This document shows, piece after piece, positions 1-6,550 of a stretch of DNA of 8,934 nucleotides. A program made the position numbers and the translations under genes. Positions within the stretch are counted from its first letter, which is position 1. Every line of letters begins with the position of its first letter. The DNA comes from JANXZO01 sp964355115 (GTDB lineage: Bacteria > Bacteroidota > Bacteroidia > Bacteroidales > FEN-979): positions 1 through 8,934 of the forward strand of contig CAYHCQ010000135.1 in the NCBI GenBank assembly GCA_964355115.1, given 5' to 3'. The notes below the pieces were generated by a model. That model searched no databases. It was not told the DNA's origin and saw nothing but the letters and a program-made list of their open reading frames with translations.

Positions 1-744
1 GGTCATGCGGTGGTATTGAGCCGGGAGGCTGCAGCTGCTAGAATTGATATCGTGGTAGCCATAGGCGGCGACGGAACGGTGAATGAGACTGCGACAGGGA
101 TCGTAGGTACGGAGAGTGCCCTGGGCATTATCCCTACCGGCTCGGGCAATGGTCTCTCGCGGCACCTGAAGATCCCGATGAATTTGAAGAAAGCCATTGG
201 TATCATCAACCAGGGGAAGACAAAAAAGATCGACACAGCAACCATCAACGACAATTTTTTTGTAAACATTGCCGGGGTGGGTTTTGATGCCTCTGTGGCA
301 AAGAAATTCGCCCTCTCGGAAAAGCGCGGATTTGCCACCTACTTTCAGATCACCACCAACTCCTATAAGGACTATAAGCCCAAGAAGTACACACTTGCTA
401 TCGACGGTGAAACCATTACCAGGCGTGCCCTTCTGGTTAGCTTTGCCAATTCAAACCAATGGGGAAATAACATAACCATTGATCCTAATGCCCGGCTTGA
501 TGACGGGTATATCGATGTCTGCATCGTGCAGAAGGTTCCATATTGGAAAGCGATCTTCTTTGCCCCGCTGCTTTTTATCAAAAGGTTCGACCGGACAAGC
601 TATGTTGAGATCATCCGGGCCAAGGAGGTTCAGCTGCTCAGGAAAAAGAGCAGAAGTGTGAATGTTGACGGCGATCCTAGAAAGATGGGTAAAGAGCTGA
701 ATATTAAAATACTTCCGTTGTCGTTAAACGTTGTTGTTCCATAA
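1..744 (+). CDS. Diacylglycerol/lipid kinase, YegS/DgkB type (5' truncated)
   Basis: This is the C-terminal 247 residues of a soluble lipid kinase of the DAGK catalytic family, which phosphorylates diacylglycerol or a related lipid with ATP at the membrane. The frame is open from base 1 (G-H-A-V-V...), so the true start lies left of the window; the GTG at position 10 is internal. Counting from base 1, the nucleotide-binding motif GGDGTVNE is at residues 22-29 and the second glycine-rich motif PTGSGNGLSRHL at 45-56. Near the C-terminus VNVDGDP matches the conserved DG(E/D)P segment that closes the family's beta-sandwich domain. Family members are usually about 290-310 residues, so roughly 45-60 residues are missing. 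The gene ends 11 bp before the mechanosensitive channel gene, implying co-transcription. Family assignment is firm; the exact lipid substrate cannot be read from sequence. Confidence 0.93.
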   Translation, partial: GHAVVLSREAAAARIDIVVAIGGDGTVNETATGIVGTESALGIIPTGSGNGLSRHLKIPMNLKKAIGIINQGKTKKIDTATINDNFFVNIAGVGFDASVAKKFALSEKRGFATYFQITTNSYKDYKPKKYTLAIDGETITRRALLVSFANSNQWGNNITIDPNARLDDGYIDVCIVQKVPYWKAIFFAPLLFIKRFDRTSYVEIIRAKEVQLLRKKSRSVNVDGDPRKMGKELNIKILPLSLNVVVP

Positions 745-755
745 ACCGAATTAAA

Positions 756-1949
756 ATGAACCCGGTCAATGCCCAGAATTTTCACGAGACCTTTAAGGCT
801 ACCCTGTTGAATTGGGGAGTCTCCGACAAATTATCAGAATATGCCGCAGACTTCGCCGCCCTCGTCATCGTCCTGCTCGCCTCCATCATCTTATACTATA
901 TTACAAAGTTCATTATCAACAGAATACTTAGGAAACTGATCGAAAAATCGACCAGCCAGTGGGATGATTACCTGTATGAAGAACGGGTCTTCACCCGGCT
1001 TGCCTTGCTGCTCCCCGCGCTCTTTCTACAGGTGGCACTTGCCCCTACGATTTCCGAATATCCGGAAGCCATAAGGATTATAGGCATAGGTTTGCGTGTA
1101 TATATGACCGCAATTTTCCTGCTTGTCGTCGTGTCATTTCTCAATACCCTTTACCGGATCTATGGTGAATTTGAAGTAGCCGATTCAAAACCTGTTAAGA
1201 GCTATCTGCAGATTGCCCGTATCGTGGTGTATGTGATCGGAGGAATCTCTGTAATCTCAATCCTGATTGGTGAATCGCCCATGACCCTGCTGGCCGGACT
1301 GGGAGCCATGTCGGCCATCCTGTTGCTCATATTTAAAGACAGCATCCTTGGGTTTGTGGCAGGCGTGCAGCTTTCGAGCAACAAGATGCTGATGATCGGC
1401 GACTGGATAACCATGCCGAAATACAATGCCGATGGCACCGTCATCGATATTTCGCTGGTGACTGTAAAGGTTCGCAACTTCGACAATTCTGTGAGCTTTA
1501 TCCCCGCCTATACACTCATTTCCGACTCGTTCCAGAACTGGCGCAGCATGGCCGATGCCGGCGGCCGCCGCATGAAACGGTCTATCCTGATCGACATCGG
1601 TACCATCCGGTTCGTTGATGAAACCATACTCGGATCACTGAAGAGCAGGGGCATCCAGGTTGAACACCTGATCGCGGAGGGGGAGGAGCAGACGAACCTT
1701 GGGCTCTTCCGAAGCTATTTGTTCGAACATCTCAAAGAAATTCCCAACATCAACCCCGAAGCATTTCAGATAGTGAGGCAGTTGCAGGCAACCGAATTCG
1801 GACTGCCGCTCGAGGTGGTGGCCTATTTCAATCCGCCTGATATTGTTCCCTTCGAACTAGCCGTGGCAAAGTTGTTTGAACATGTATTTGCAATCCTGCC
1901 GGAATTCGGATTGAAGGCTTTTCAACGACCTTCCGGACGCGACGTTTAG
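756..1949 (+). CDS. MscS-family mechanosensitive ion channel (YbdG-like)
   Basis: This 397-residue inner-membrane channel belongs to the MscS superfamily and would open under membrane tension to release solutes on osmotic downshift. Hydrophobic segments lie at about residues 33-52, 78-96, 109-131 and 153-172. They are followed by the pore-lining helix at about 174-204 (GLGAMSAILLLIFKDSILGF), where the FKD-x-ILG-x-VAG-x-QL pattern is the MscS/YbdG hallmark. The cytoplasmic beta domain follows (GDWITMP at 215-221, then VTVKVRNFDNS at 235-245). The segment NWRSMADAGGRRMKRSILID (261-280) is typical of the YbdG (miniconductance) branch rather than of MscS itself. The ATG is preceded by an A/T-rich stretch without a Shine-Dalgarno sequence, as usual in Bacteroidota. 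It sits 11 bp after the lipid-kinase gene, so both are probably one transcript concerned with the membrane. Conductance and any regulatory role are not inferable. Confidence 0.92.
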   Translation: MNPVNAQNFHETFKATLLNWGVSDKLSEYAADFAALVIVLLASIILYYITKFIINRILRKLIEKSTSQWDDYLYEERVFTRLALLLPALFLQVALAPTISEYPEAIRIIGIGLRVYMTAIFLLVVVSFLNTLYRIYGEFEVADSKPVKSYLQIARIVVYVIGGISVISILIGESPMTLLAGLGAMSAILLLIFKDSILGFVAGVQLSSNKMLMIGDWITMPKYNADGTVIDISLVTVKVRNFDNSVSFIPAYTLISDSFQNWRSMADAGGRRMKRSILIDIGTIRFVDETILGSLKSRGIQVEHLIAEGEEQTNLGLFRSYLFEHLKEIPNINPEAFQIVRQLQATEFGLPLEVVAYFNPPDIVPFELAVAKLFEHVFAILPEFGLKAFQRPSGRDV

Positions 1950-2084
1950 GTGATTTTCAATACGCCGACCTGTTTTGTTCGTGTCAACATTTCATTTCTG
2001 TTCATATACATGGATTTATTATACTTAATCGGAAAAAAACCAAAAAGTAAACTGTTCTGTTAAAAAATAAACAAAGTAAATCCC

Positions 2085-2092
2085 TAATTTTG
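2085..2092 (+). promoter_or_regulatory. Bacteroidota-type -7 promoter element before argF
   Basis: TAATTTTG matches the Bacteroidota sigma-ABfr -7 consensus TAnnTTTG in every fixed position. The expected transcription start is about 2097-2100, giving a leader of only about 32-35 nt before the ATG at 2132. A clear -33 TTTG at the usual spacing is not visible; the best nearby candidate is the TG-containing stretch around 2056-2061, at longer than normal distance. The rest of the 1950-2084 gap is A/T-rich, and I see no convincing terminator hairpin or other gene in it. Confidence 0.65.
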
Positions 2093-2097
2093 CAACC

Positions 2098-2125
2098 GTA
2101 AATCGTAATTCATAAATCAAAAATC
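2098..2125 (+). repeat. Four-unit 7-bp tandem repeat in the argF leader
   Basis: Four consecutive 7-bp units start at 2098, 2105, 2112 and 2119. They read GTAAATC, GTAATTC, ATAAATC and AAAAATC: each ends in TC and is A/T-only between first and last base. The array begins five bases after the -7 element and ends six bases before the start codon, so it makes up almost the whole predicted 5' leader. Read on the minus strand and rotated, the second unit is GAATTAC, one base from the GAATTAA form of the arrays at 3845-3865 and 6461-6495. The unit pattern is seen directly; a role is unknown. Confidence 0.7.
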
Positions 2126-2131
2126 TTTTTT

Positions 2132-3133
2132 ATGTCTTTTAACCTTAGAAACCGCAACTTCCTGAAGGACCTGGATTTCACTCCTCAGGAGATGAAATTT
2201 TTACTCGACCTTGCCATCGATCTGAAGAAGGCCAAATATGCCGGAACCGAACAGCAGCGGCTCAAAGGCAAAAATATTGCCCTGATCTTTGAGAAGGCCT
2301 CCACCCGCACACGTTGTGCTTTTGAAGTGGCTGCTTTCGACCAGGGCGCCCGGGTTACCTACCTCGGCCCCGAAGGTTCTCATATAGGCAAGAAAGAGAC
2401 GATGAAAGACACCGCCCGTGTGCTTGGCCGCATGTACGACGGCATCGAGTATCGTGGCTTCGGACAGTCGATCGTTGAGGAGTTGGGTAAGTATGCCGGC
2501 GTTCCTGTTTGGAATGGCCTTACCAACGAATTTCATCCCACCCAGATCCTGGCCGACCTGATGACCATGATGGAACATTCGGACAAGCCGCTGCATCAGA
2601 TCTCGTTCGTTTATTGTGGCGATGCCCGCAACAACATGGGCAATTCACTGATGGTTGGCGCTGCCAAGATGGGTATGGATTTCAGGGCCTTTGCGCCGAA
2701 AAAATTCTGGCCGGAAGAGAGCCTCGTCAAGACATGTAAAGAGATCGCCAAAACGACGGGTGCGAAAATCACGCTCACCGAAAAGCTGTCTGAAGCAGTA
2801 AAGGGTGTTGATTTCGTTTATACCGATGTATGGGTTTCGATGGGCGAATCGAAGGACACCTGGGATGAGCGTATCAAGCTGATGCTTCCCTACCAGGTAA
2901 ACGCTAAGCTGATGAAAGCAACCGGCAACCCGAAGGTGAAGTTCATGCATTGCCTCCCTGCATTCCACAACAAGGATACGGAAGTAGGACTGGATATTTT
3001 TAAAAAATATAAGCTGGATGGCCTTGAAGTCACTGAGGAGGTTTTTGAATCACAGGCCTCCATTGTGTTTGATGAGGCCGAAAACCGGCTGCATACAATC
3101 AAAGCCGTGATGGTGGCTACCTTGGGAAGTTAG
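2132..3133 (+). CDS. argF: Ornithine carbamoyltransferase
   Basis: This 333-residue cytoplasmic enzyme transfers carbamoyl from carbamoyl phosphate to ornithine to give citrulline; the reverse direction is used in arginine-deiminase catabolism. The carbamoyl-phosphate site STRTR is at residues 57-61, with F-E just after it. HPTQ is at 135-138, the ornithine-closing SMG loop in DVWVSMGE at 232-239, HCLP with the catalytic cysteine at 273-276, and the C-terminal R-L-H-T-I-K-A-V-M stretch follows. Length and motif wording closely follow the enterobacterial ArgF/ArgI and ArcB type (about 334 residues). They do not follow the shorter N-succinylornithine enzyme known from Bacteroides. The start ATG is preceded by an A/T-rich leader without a Shine-Dalgarno sequence. 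It has its own promoter and no arginine gene beside it, so an anabolic (argF) or catabolic (arcB) role is undecided. Its 3' end overlaps the convergent ftsE by 17 bp. Confidence 0.95.
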   Translation: MSFNLRNRNFLKDLDFTPQEMKFLLDLAIDLKKAKYAGTEQQRLKGKNIALIFEKASTRTRCAFEVAAFDQGARVTYLGPEGSHIGKKETMKDTARVLGRMYDGIEYRGFGQSIVEELGKYAGVPVWNGLTNEFHPTQILADLMTMMEHSDKPLHQISFVYCGDARNNMGNSLMVGAAKMGMDFRAFAPKKFWPEESLVKTCKEIAKTTGAKITLTEKLSEAVKGVDFVYTDVWVSMGESKDTWDERIKLMLPYQVNAKLMKATGNPKVKFMHCLPAFHNKDTEVGLDIFKKYKLDGLEVTEEVFESQASIVFDEAENRLHTIKAVMVATLGS

Positions 3134-3803
3134 TCAGGGGCAGCACTTTACCGTGTTCACATAGGAGTGTACGGGCCGGGTATTTGTCGAAAAACGTATA
3201 ATTATGCGTGGCAACTACAACGGCCCGTCCTGTTTTTGAGATGTCCATGAGCAGACTGATGATCCCCTCGGAGCTTTCGGGATCGAGGTTACCGGTAGGT
3301 TCATCGGCCAGGATCACCTCCGGGTCGTTGACCAGCGCACGTGCAATGGCTACCCGTTGCTGCTCACCACCTGAGAGCTGATGAGGCATCTTAGGACCTT
3401 TGTTGCCCAGGTTCACCTTGGCCAGTACTTCAAGCAACCTCTTTTGCATCTGGCGCTTGTCCTTCCAGCCGGTGGCGTGCATGACAAACAACAGATTTTC
3501 GTTTACGCTCCGGTCCATCAGCAACTGGAAATCCTGGAAAACAATACCCAGTTTGCGGCGCAAAAAGGGAATCTCTTTCCGACGGACCATCCGCAGGTCG
3601 AATCCTGCAACCCGGGCTATTCCCATGCGCACCGGTAGTTCGGCGTAAATGGTTTTCAAAAGGCTACTTTTCCCTGTTCCGGTTTTTCCGATAAGGTATA
3701 GAAACTCACCCTGGCTTATCGAAAGGGTGACGTTGGCCAGCACCAGGTTCTCATTCTGGTAAACCGAAACTTTATCCAGCTCTATGATGCGCTCACCGGC
3801 CAT
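3117..3803 (-). CDS. ftsE: Cell division ATP-binding protein FtsE
   Basis: This 228-residue ABC ATPase is the cytoplasmic partner of the membrane protein FtsX, and together they control peptidoglycan hydrolases at the division septum. All ABC motifs are intact: Walker A GKTGTGKS (39-46), Q-loop Q90 in VFQDFQ, signature LSGGEQQR (143-150), Walker B VILADEP (163-169), D-loop NLDP (172-175) and switch H200. The wording KTGTGKSSLLKTIYAELP and the VFQDFQLLMDRSV...N segment fit FtsE better than LolD or other small exporters' ATPases. No ftsX lies next to it: the upstream gene is a membrane glycosyltransferase-like protein and the downstream neighbour converges. A promoter-like TAAATTTG lies 24-31 bp upstream of the start. 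The stop codon falls inside the end of the convergent argF. A LolD-like or MacB-like ATPase is the main alternative, less likely. Confidence 0.85.
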   Translation of the reverse strand: MAGERIIELDKVSVYQNENLVLANVTLSISQGEFLYLIGKTGTGKSSLLKTIYAELPVRMGIARVAGFDLRMVRRKEIPFLRRKLGIVFQDFQLLMDRSVNENLLFVMHATGWKDKRQMQKRLLEVLAKVNLGNKGPKMPHQLSGGEQQRVAIARALVNDPEVILADEPTGNLDPESSEGIISLLMDISKTGRAVVVATHNYTFFDKYPARTLLCEHGKVLPLTNFPR

Positions 3804-3826
3804 TGTTTTGTTTTAATCGTTGGTGG

Positions 3827-3834
3827 CAAATTTA
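3827..3834 (-). promoter_or_regulatory. Bacteroidota-type -7 promoter element before ftsE
   Basis: On the minus strand the sequence reads TAAATTTG, a full match to the TAnnTTTG consensus, with its 3' end 23 bp before the ftsE ATG (3803). No convincing -33 TTTG stands at the usual distance, where the heptamer repeat and the end of the upstream gene lie. It suggests ftsE is transcribed on its own as well as by any read-through from the membrane-protein gene. Confidence 0.6.
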
Positions 3835-3844
3835 ATAATTCCTT

Positions 3845-3865
3845 CAATTCTTAATTCTTAATTAT
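3845..3865 (-). repeat. Three-unit 7-bp tandem repeat at the 3' end of the membrane-protein gene
   Basis: Three 7-bp units occupy 3845-3851, 3852-3858 and 3859-3865. On the minus strand they form a run of AATTAAG-type heptamers. The array straddles the end of the gene: it encodes the last residues (I-K-N) and contains the stop codon at 3851-3853. The unit matches the first unit of the array at 6461-6495. Periodicity is seen directly; function is unknown. Confidence 0.6.
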
Positions 3866-5698
3866 CAGGTTCGGCAGCAAAACGCCTTCCAGTCGATGAT
3901 AGTTGGGTTCATCTTTCAGGGAGATGAAATCGATCTTCAGGTCGTCGATGTAAAAGCTGTAGTGTTTCGACGGGTTATAGAAGTAAACCTTCGCAATGCT
4001 GCCTCCGGGCATATCCTCCGGAATATAGAAAGCGGCTTCAACCTTCGTCCATTCATCAGCGGGAACATATTTTTCAATGAGTAATGAGTTGTAGCTCAGG
4101 CTCTTTCCGCCCGCCTGGAAATCGACCACCAGGCTGGCTTCAGGTAGGATCTTTTTCGACAATACCCATGCTTCGATGCGGACCAGGCGGTTCTGGCTGG
4201 TGAATAATGTATCCATTTTTACCTCAAGCCCGATGCTGTATGGGATCTTCAGGTTTGTCTTCGACGACCATTTCCCGCCATGGAACACCGTATCGTTTCT
4301 TGTGCGGGGATTCATCCAGAGCGCTCCCTGGTCGCTCTCCATGTCGTTCGTGAAGCTCTTCTGCCCTGATATCCCTTCGGAAGGCAGGTATACTTTGGCT
4401 TTCTGGTGAAGGCTGAAGAACGAATCGCGGAAAATCTCCCCGGTGATGGTATTGGGCGGATAGATCCAACGGGTGTGCTGCCAGAACTGGAAGATATTGA
4501 GCCCGATAAGGAGGATGATCACTCCGGAAAGCACTCTTTTCCAGGCGATGCTGCTCAGGGATTCATACAGGAACATGAGCAGCAAACCAACTACAACGTA
4601 AATGTCGATGAATGTCCGCTGTCCGCATTTTGAGGCGTAATACCAGATCCACCAGCAGGATAGTACGTAGATGAACAGGAAAAGAAAGCCAAGCAGTGAG
4701 TAGAACTGCATCCGGTTCCTCCTGTAGAGCCCGGCAAATCCGAAAAGGGAGATGAAAGCAATGGGTGTGTAGACAAACCATCCGCGGTTGTAACTGAACA
4801 GAATATTGAAAATATGGGGTCTGAAAAAGTCCATCTTCTCATCCCCATAAGTGTAAACGATGGGTTTCCCGGTTTGTAGGTACCAGAGTACGAACGGAAC
4901 CGAGAGCAGGATCAGCGCCTGGATGACTCCCCGGATGAGTGCAAGGCGATCGCCGGATACCCTTTTCAGGGTGATTTTCAGTGTTTCCAAAGAACCTGCC
5001 AGGAAAGGAACCAGCAGGATTATCAGTGCGTTTGTAGGTCGGATCAGGATGATAAGGGTATAGATGAGGAGTGATCTTACAAACCACTTCGACCGGTAAT
5101 CATGAAACATCTTCCATGTGGTAAGCGCAAAAAAGGTGATGAGGGCAAAGGAGTAAACATGTGTCATGGAGACCTCCACGATGGTGAAGAAGATGAGGTT
5201 TGTTCCAAGAGTGACGGCCAGGGTGACGAAGGCGGCGATCTTTTCGGTAGAACCGGTCTGGATGAGCAACTGCCTGAGCCAGCGGGCTCCTTTCCAGAGA
5301 AACCATAGAGCAGAAATGGCGATCATCATCTGGTAGGGGAAGGAGTAGCCATCTCGCGGGAAAATTTCGAGCCAGGCCAGCAGATGACCGATCAGGAAAA
5401 AGGGGAGCCAGAGAATGGCGAGTCCGGGGAAACATTTGTTTGCCACGCCGTTGCCGGCCGGTTGGCGGAACTCCTTGAAAACAGACTTGTTTAGCGGATA
5501 ATATTGCCATTCGTAGTTCTCCACGAATTTGTACTGCAGGTCGTGGAAAATGAATATGGCAGGCAGGTAGGCGTAATAACCTTTGCCGTCGCTGTTGATG
5601 GCCCGGTCCCAGCGCTGGTCAATATCTTTGAATCCCAGGAAGAGACCAATGTAAATGAGCAGGATCAGCTCAGGGGTGTGTTTGTAAAGATATCTCAT
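3851..5698 (-). CDS. GT-C-like polytopic membrane protein with C-terminal beta-sandwich domain
   Basis: I do not recognise a named family for this 615-residue protein. About eleven hydrophobic segments can be drawn between residues 10 and 405. The first ends at about 23 and is followed by a loop with S-D-G-K-G-Y-Y at 36-42. An acidic residue just after the first helix is where GT-C glycosyltransferases (polyprenyl-phosphate-sugar users) carry their catalytic aspartate, so D37 is a candidate. Further conserved-looking stretches are RPTNAL (220-225), YNRGWFVYTP (303-312) and CWWIWYYASKCGQR (348-361). Residues about 440-592 are non-membrane and strand-rich, ending in FYIDDLKI, which resembles the last strand of jelly-roll carbohydrate-binding modules. 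The start lies 8 bp after the rlmB stop, so it is probably co-transcribed with rlmB. Inferred role: transfer of a sugar from a lipid carrier in the periplasm; substrate unknown. A non-enzymatic membrane protein cannot be excluded. Confidence 0.7.
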   Translation of the reverse strand: MRYLYKHTPELILLIYIGLFLGFKDIDQRWDRAINSDGKGYYAYLPAIFIFHDLQYKFVENYEWQYYPLNKSVFKEFRQPAGNGVANKCFPGLAILWLPFFLIGHLLAWLEIFPRDGYSFPYQMMIAISALWFLWKGARWLRQLLIQTGSTEKIAAFVTLAVTLGTNLIFFTIVEVSMTHVYSFALITFFALTTWKMFHDYRSKWFVRSLLIYTLIILIRPTNALIILLVPFLAGSLETLKITLKRVSGDRLALIRGVIQALILLSVPFVLWYLQTGKPIVYTYGDEKMDFFRPHIFNILFSYNRGWFVYTPIAFISLFGFAGLYRRNRMQFYSLLGFLFLFIYVLSCWWIWYYASKCGQRTFIDIYVVVGLLLMFLYESLSSIAWKRVLSGVIILLIGLNIFQFWQHTRWIYPPNTITGEIFRDSFFSLHQKAKVYLPSEGISGQKSFTNDMESDQGALWMNPRTRNDTVFHGGKWSSKTNLKIPYSIGLEVKMDTLFTSQNRLVRIEAWVLSKKILPEASLVVDFQAGGKSLSYNSLLIEKYVPADEWTKVEAAFYIPEDMPGGSIAKVYFYNPSKHYSFYIDDLKIDFISLKDEPNYHRLEGVLLPNLIIKN

Positions 5699-5706
5699 TC
5701 TCCAGT

Positions 5707-6447
5707 TTATTTACTGTTTCGCTGTCGCAGCACTTCATACAATACTACGCCGGAGGCTACTGAAACATTGAGAGATTCGATCTCCCCAACCACCGGGATG
5801 CGCAGGGTGGAGTCGGTGAGTTTGAGATACTCCTCCGAGATTCCTTCACCTTCCGATCCGAGGATCAGGGCCAGGGGTTTGTTGTAATCGACCGTGGTGT
5901 AGTCACTCACGGATTTCTCATTGGCTGCAAAGATGGAGATGCCGCTATCTTTGAGGAATTTCAGTGTATCCTTAAGATTTTGACTGCGAACCACGGGAAG
6001 TTTGTAAAGCGCCCCTGCAGACGTTTTTATGGCATCGGAGTTGATCTGTCCCGACCCTTTGGCGGGCATGATGAGGGCATCTACACCCGTGCATTCTGCT
6101 GTACGAGCGATGGCGCCGATGTTTCGCACATCCGTAATGCGGTCGAGGATGAGGAATAGCGGCATGCGCCCCTGTTCGTAAACAAAAGGAACGATGTCCT
6201 CGATGCGCTGGTAGGTGATCTCCGACACAAACGAGATGACCCCCTGGTGGTTCTGCCGCGACAATCGGTTGAGTTTCTCGATCGGGACAAACTGGTAGGG
6301 CAGTTCCAGTTCTTTGATCAGCCCGAAAAGCTCCCGGAATCCCTCCCCCTTTAGTCCGTTTTGCAGCAGGATCTTCTCCAGCTCTTTCCCTGCCTTGATC
6401 GCTTCAATAGCCGGCCGGATACCGTAGATATATGTTTCTTTTTTCAT
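5707..6447 (-). CDS. rlmB: 23S rRNA 2'-O-ribose methyltransferase, TrmH/SpoU family (RlmB-like)
   Basis: This 246-residue SPOUT-class enzyme uses S-adenosylmethionine to methylate a ribose 2'-hydroxyl; RlmB acts on G2251 of the 23S rRNA P-loop. The N-terminal RNA-binding domain starts with YGIRPAIEAI (8-17) and ends near HQGV (67-70). The catalytic knot domain shows motif 1 LDRITDVRNIGAIARTAE (101-118), motif 2 LILGSEGEGIS (194-204) and motif 3 IPVVGEIESLNVSVASGVVL (217-236). Key residues are N109, R115, E200 and N227. Length and the N-terminal domain fit RlmB rather than TrmH or TrmL. The ATG at 6447 follows a repeat-rich 101-bp gap, and the next gene starts 8 bp after its stop. The family is certain; the exact modified base is inferred and a different tRNA or rRNA site remains possible. 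Confidence 0.9.
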   Translation of the reverse strand: MKKETYIYGIRPAIEAIKAGKELEKILLQNGLKGEGFRELFGLIKELELPYQFVPIEKLNRLSRQNHQGVISFVSEITYQRIEDIVPFVYEQGRMPLFLILDRITDVRNIGAIARTAECTGVDALIMPAKGSGQINSDAIKTSAGALYKLPVVRSQNLKDTLKFLKDSGISIFAANEKSVSDYTTVDYNKPLALILGSEGEGISEEYLKLTDSTLRIPVVGEIESLNVSVASGVVLYEVLRQRNSK

Positions 6448-6460
6448 AGAGCAGTGCGGA

Positions 6461-6495
6461 AATTAAGAGTTAAAAGTTAAGAGTTAAGTGTTAAA
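6461..6495 (+). repeat. Five-unit 7-bp tandem repeat upstream of rlmB
   Basis: Five uninterrupted 7-bp units start at 6461, 6468, 6475, 6482 and 6489: AATTAAG, AGTTAAA, AGTTAAG, AGTTAAG, TGTTAAA. The core TTAA is invariant. The array lies 14-48 bp upstream of the rlmB start codon (transcribed leftward), in the position where its promoter or leader would be; no perfect TAnnTTTG is present. The strand given is the one on which the units are written. Confidence 0.8.
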
Positions 6496-6510
6496 AATTC
6501 ATTAATAATC

Positions 6511-6550
6511 AGCACATTAGCACATTAGCACATCAGCACATCAGCACATT
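6511..6550 (+). repeat. Five-unit 8-bp tandem repeat AGCACATY
   Basis: Five perfect-length 8-bp units start at 6511, 6519, 6527, 6535 and 6543. They are AGCACATT twice, AGCACATC twice and AGCACATT once, so only the last base varies (T or C). The array fills the 3' end of the gap between rlmB and rmuC. Its last two bases plus 6551 form the complement of the rmuC TAA stop codon. No dyad symmetry typical of a terminator is visible in the unit. Confidence 0.85.

Noticed and set aside
10..12. GTG as start codon of the lipid kinase
   Set aside because: Starting here would remove most of the region before the GGDGTVNE motif, whereas family members carry some 60 or more residues there; the codons before it are open and family-like (GHA).
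1990..2030. Possible ArgR-type operator upstream of argF (A/T-rich stretch with TTCATATACATGGA)
   Set aside because: It lacks the paired TGAAT/ATTCA half-sites at correct spacing; similarity is explained by A/T-richness.
1950..2060. Rho-independent terminator after the channel gene
   Set aside because: There are A- and T-runs but no stable GC-containing stem next to them that I can find by eye.
2201..2596. 131-codon open frame on the minus strand inside argF
   Set aside because: It lies wholly antisense to a gene with complete, conserved ornithine carbamoyltransferase motifs; its translation shows no recognisable domain.
5504..5887. 127-codon plus-strand open frame spanning the rlmB / membrane-protein junction
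   Set aside because: It is antisense to two well-supported genes, crosses their 8-bp junction and has no domain signature.
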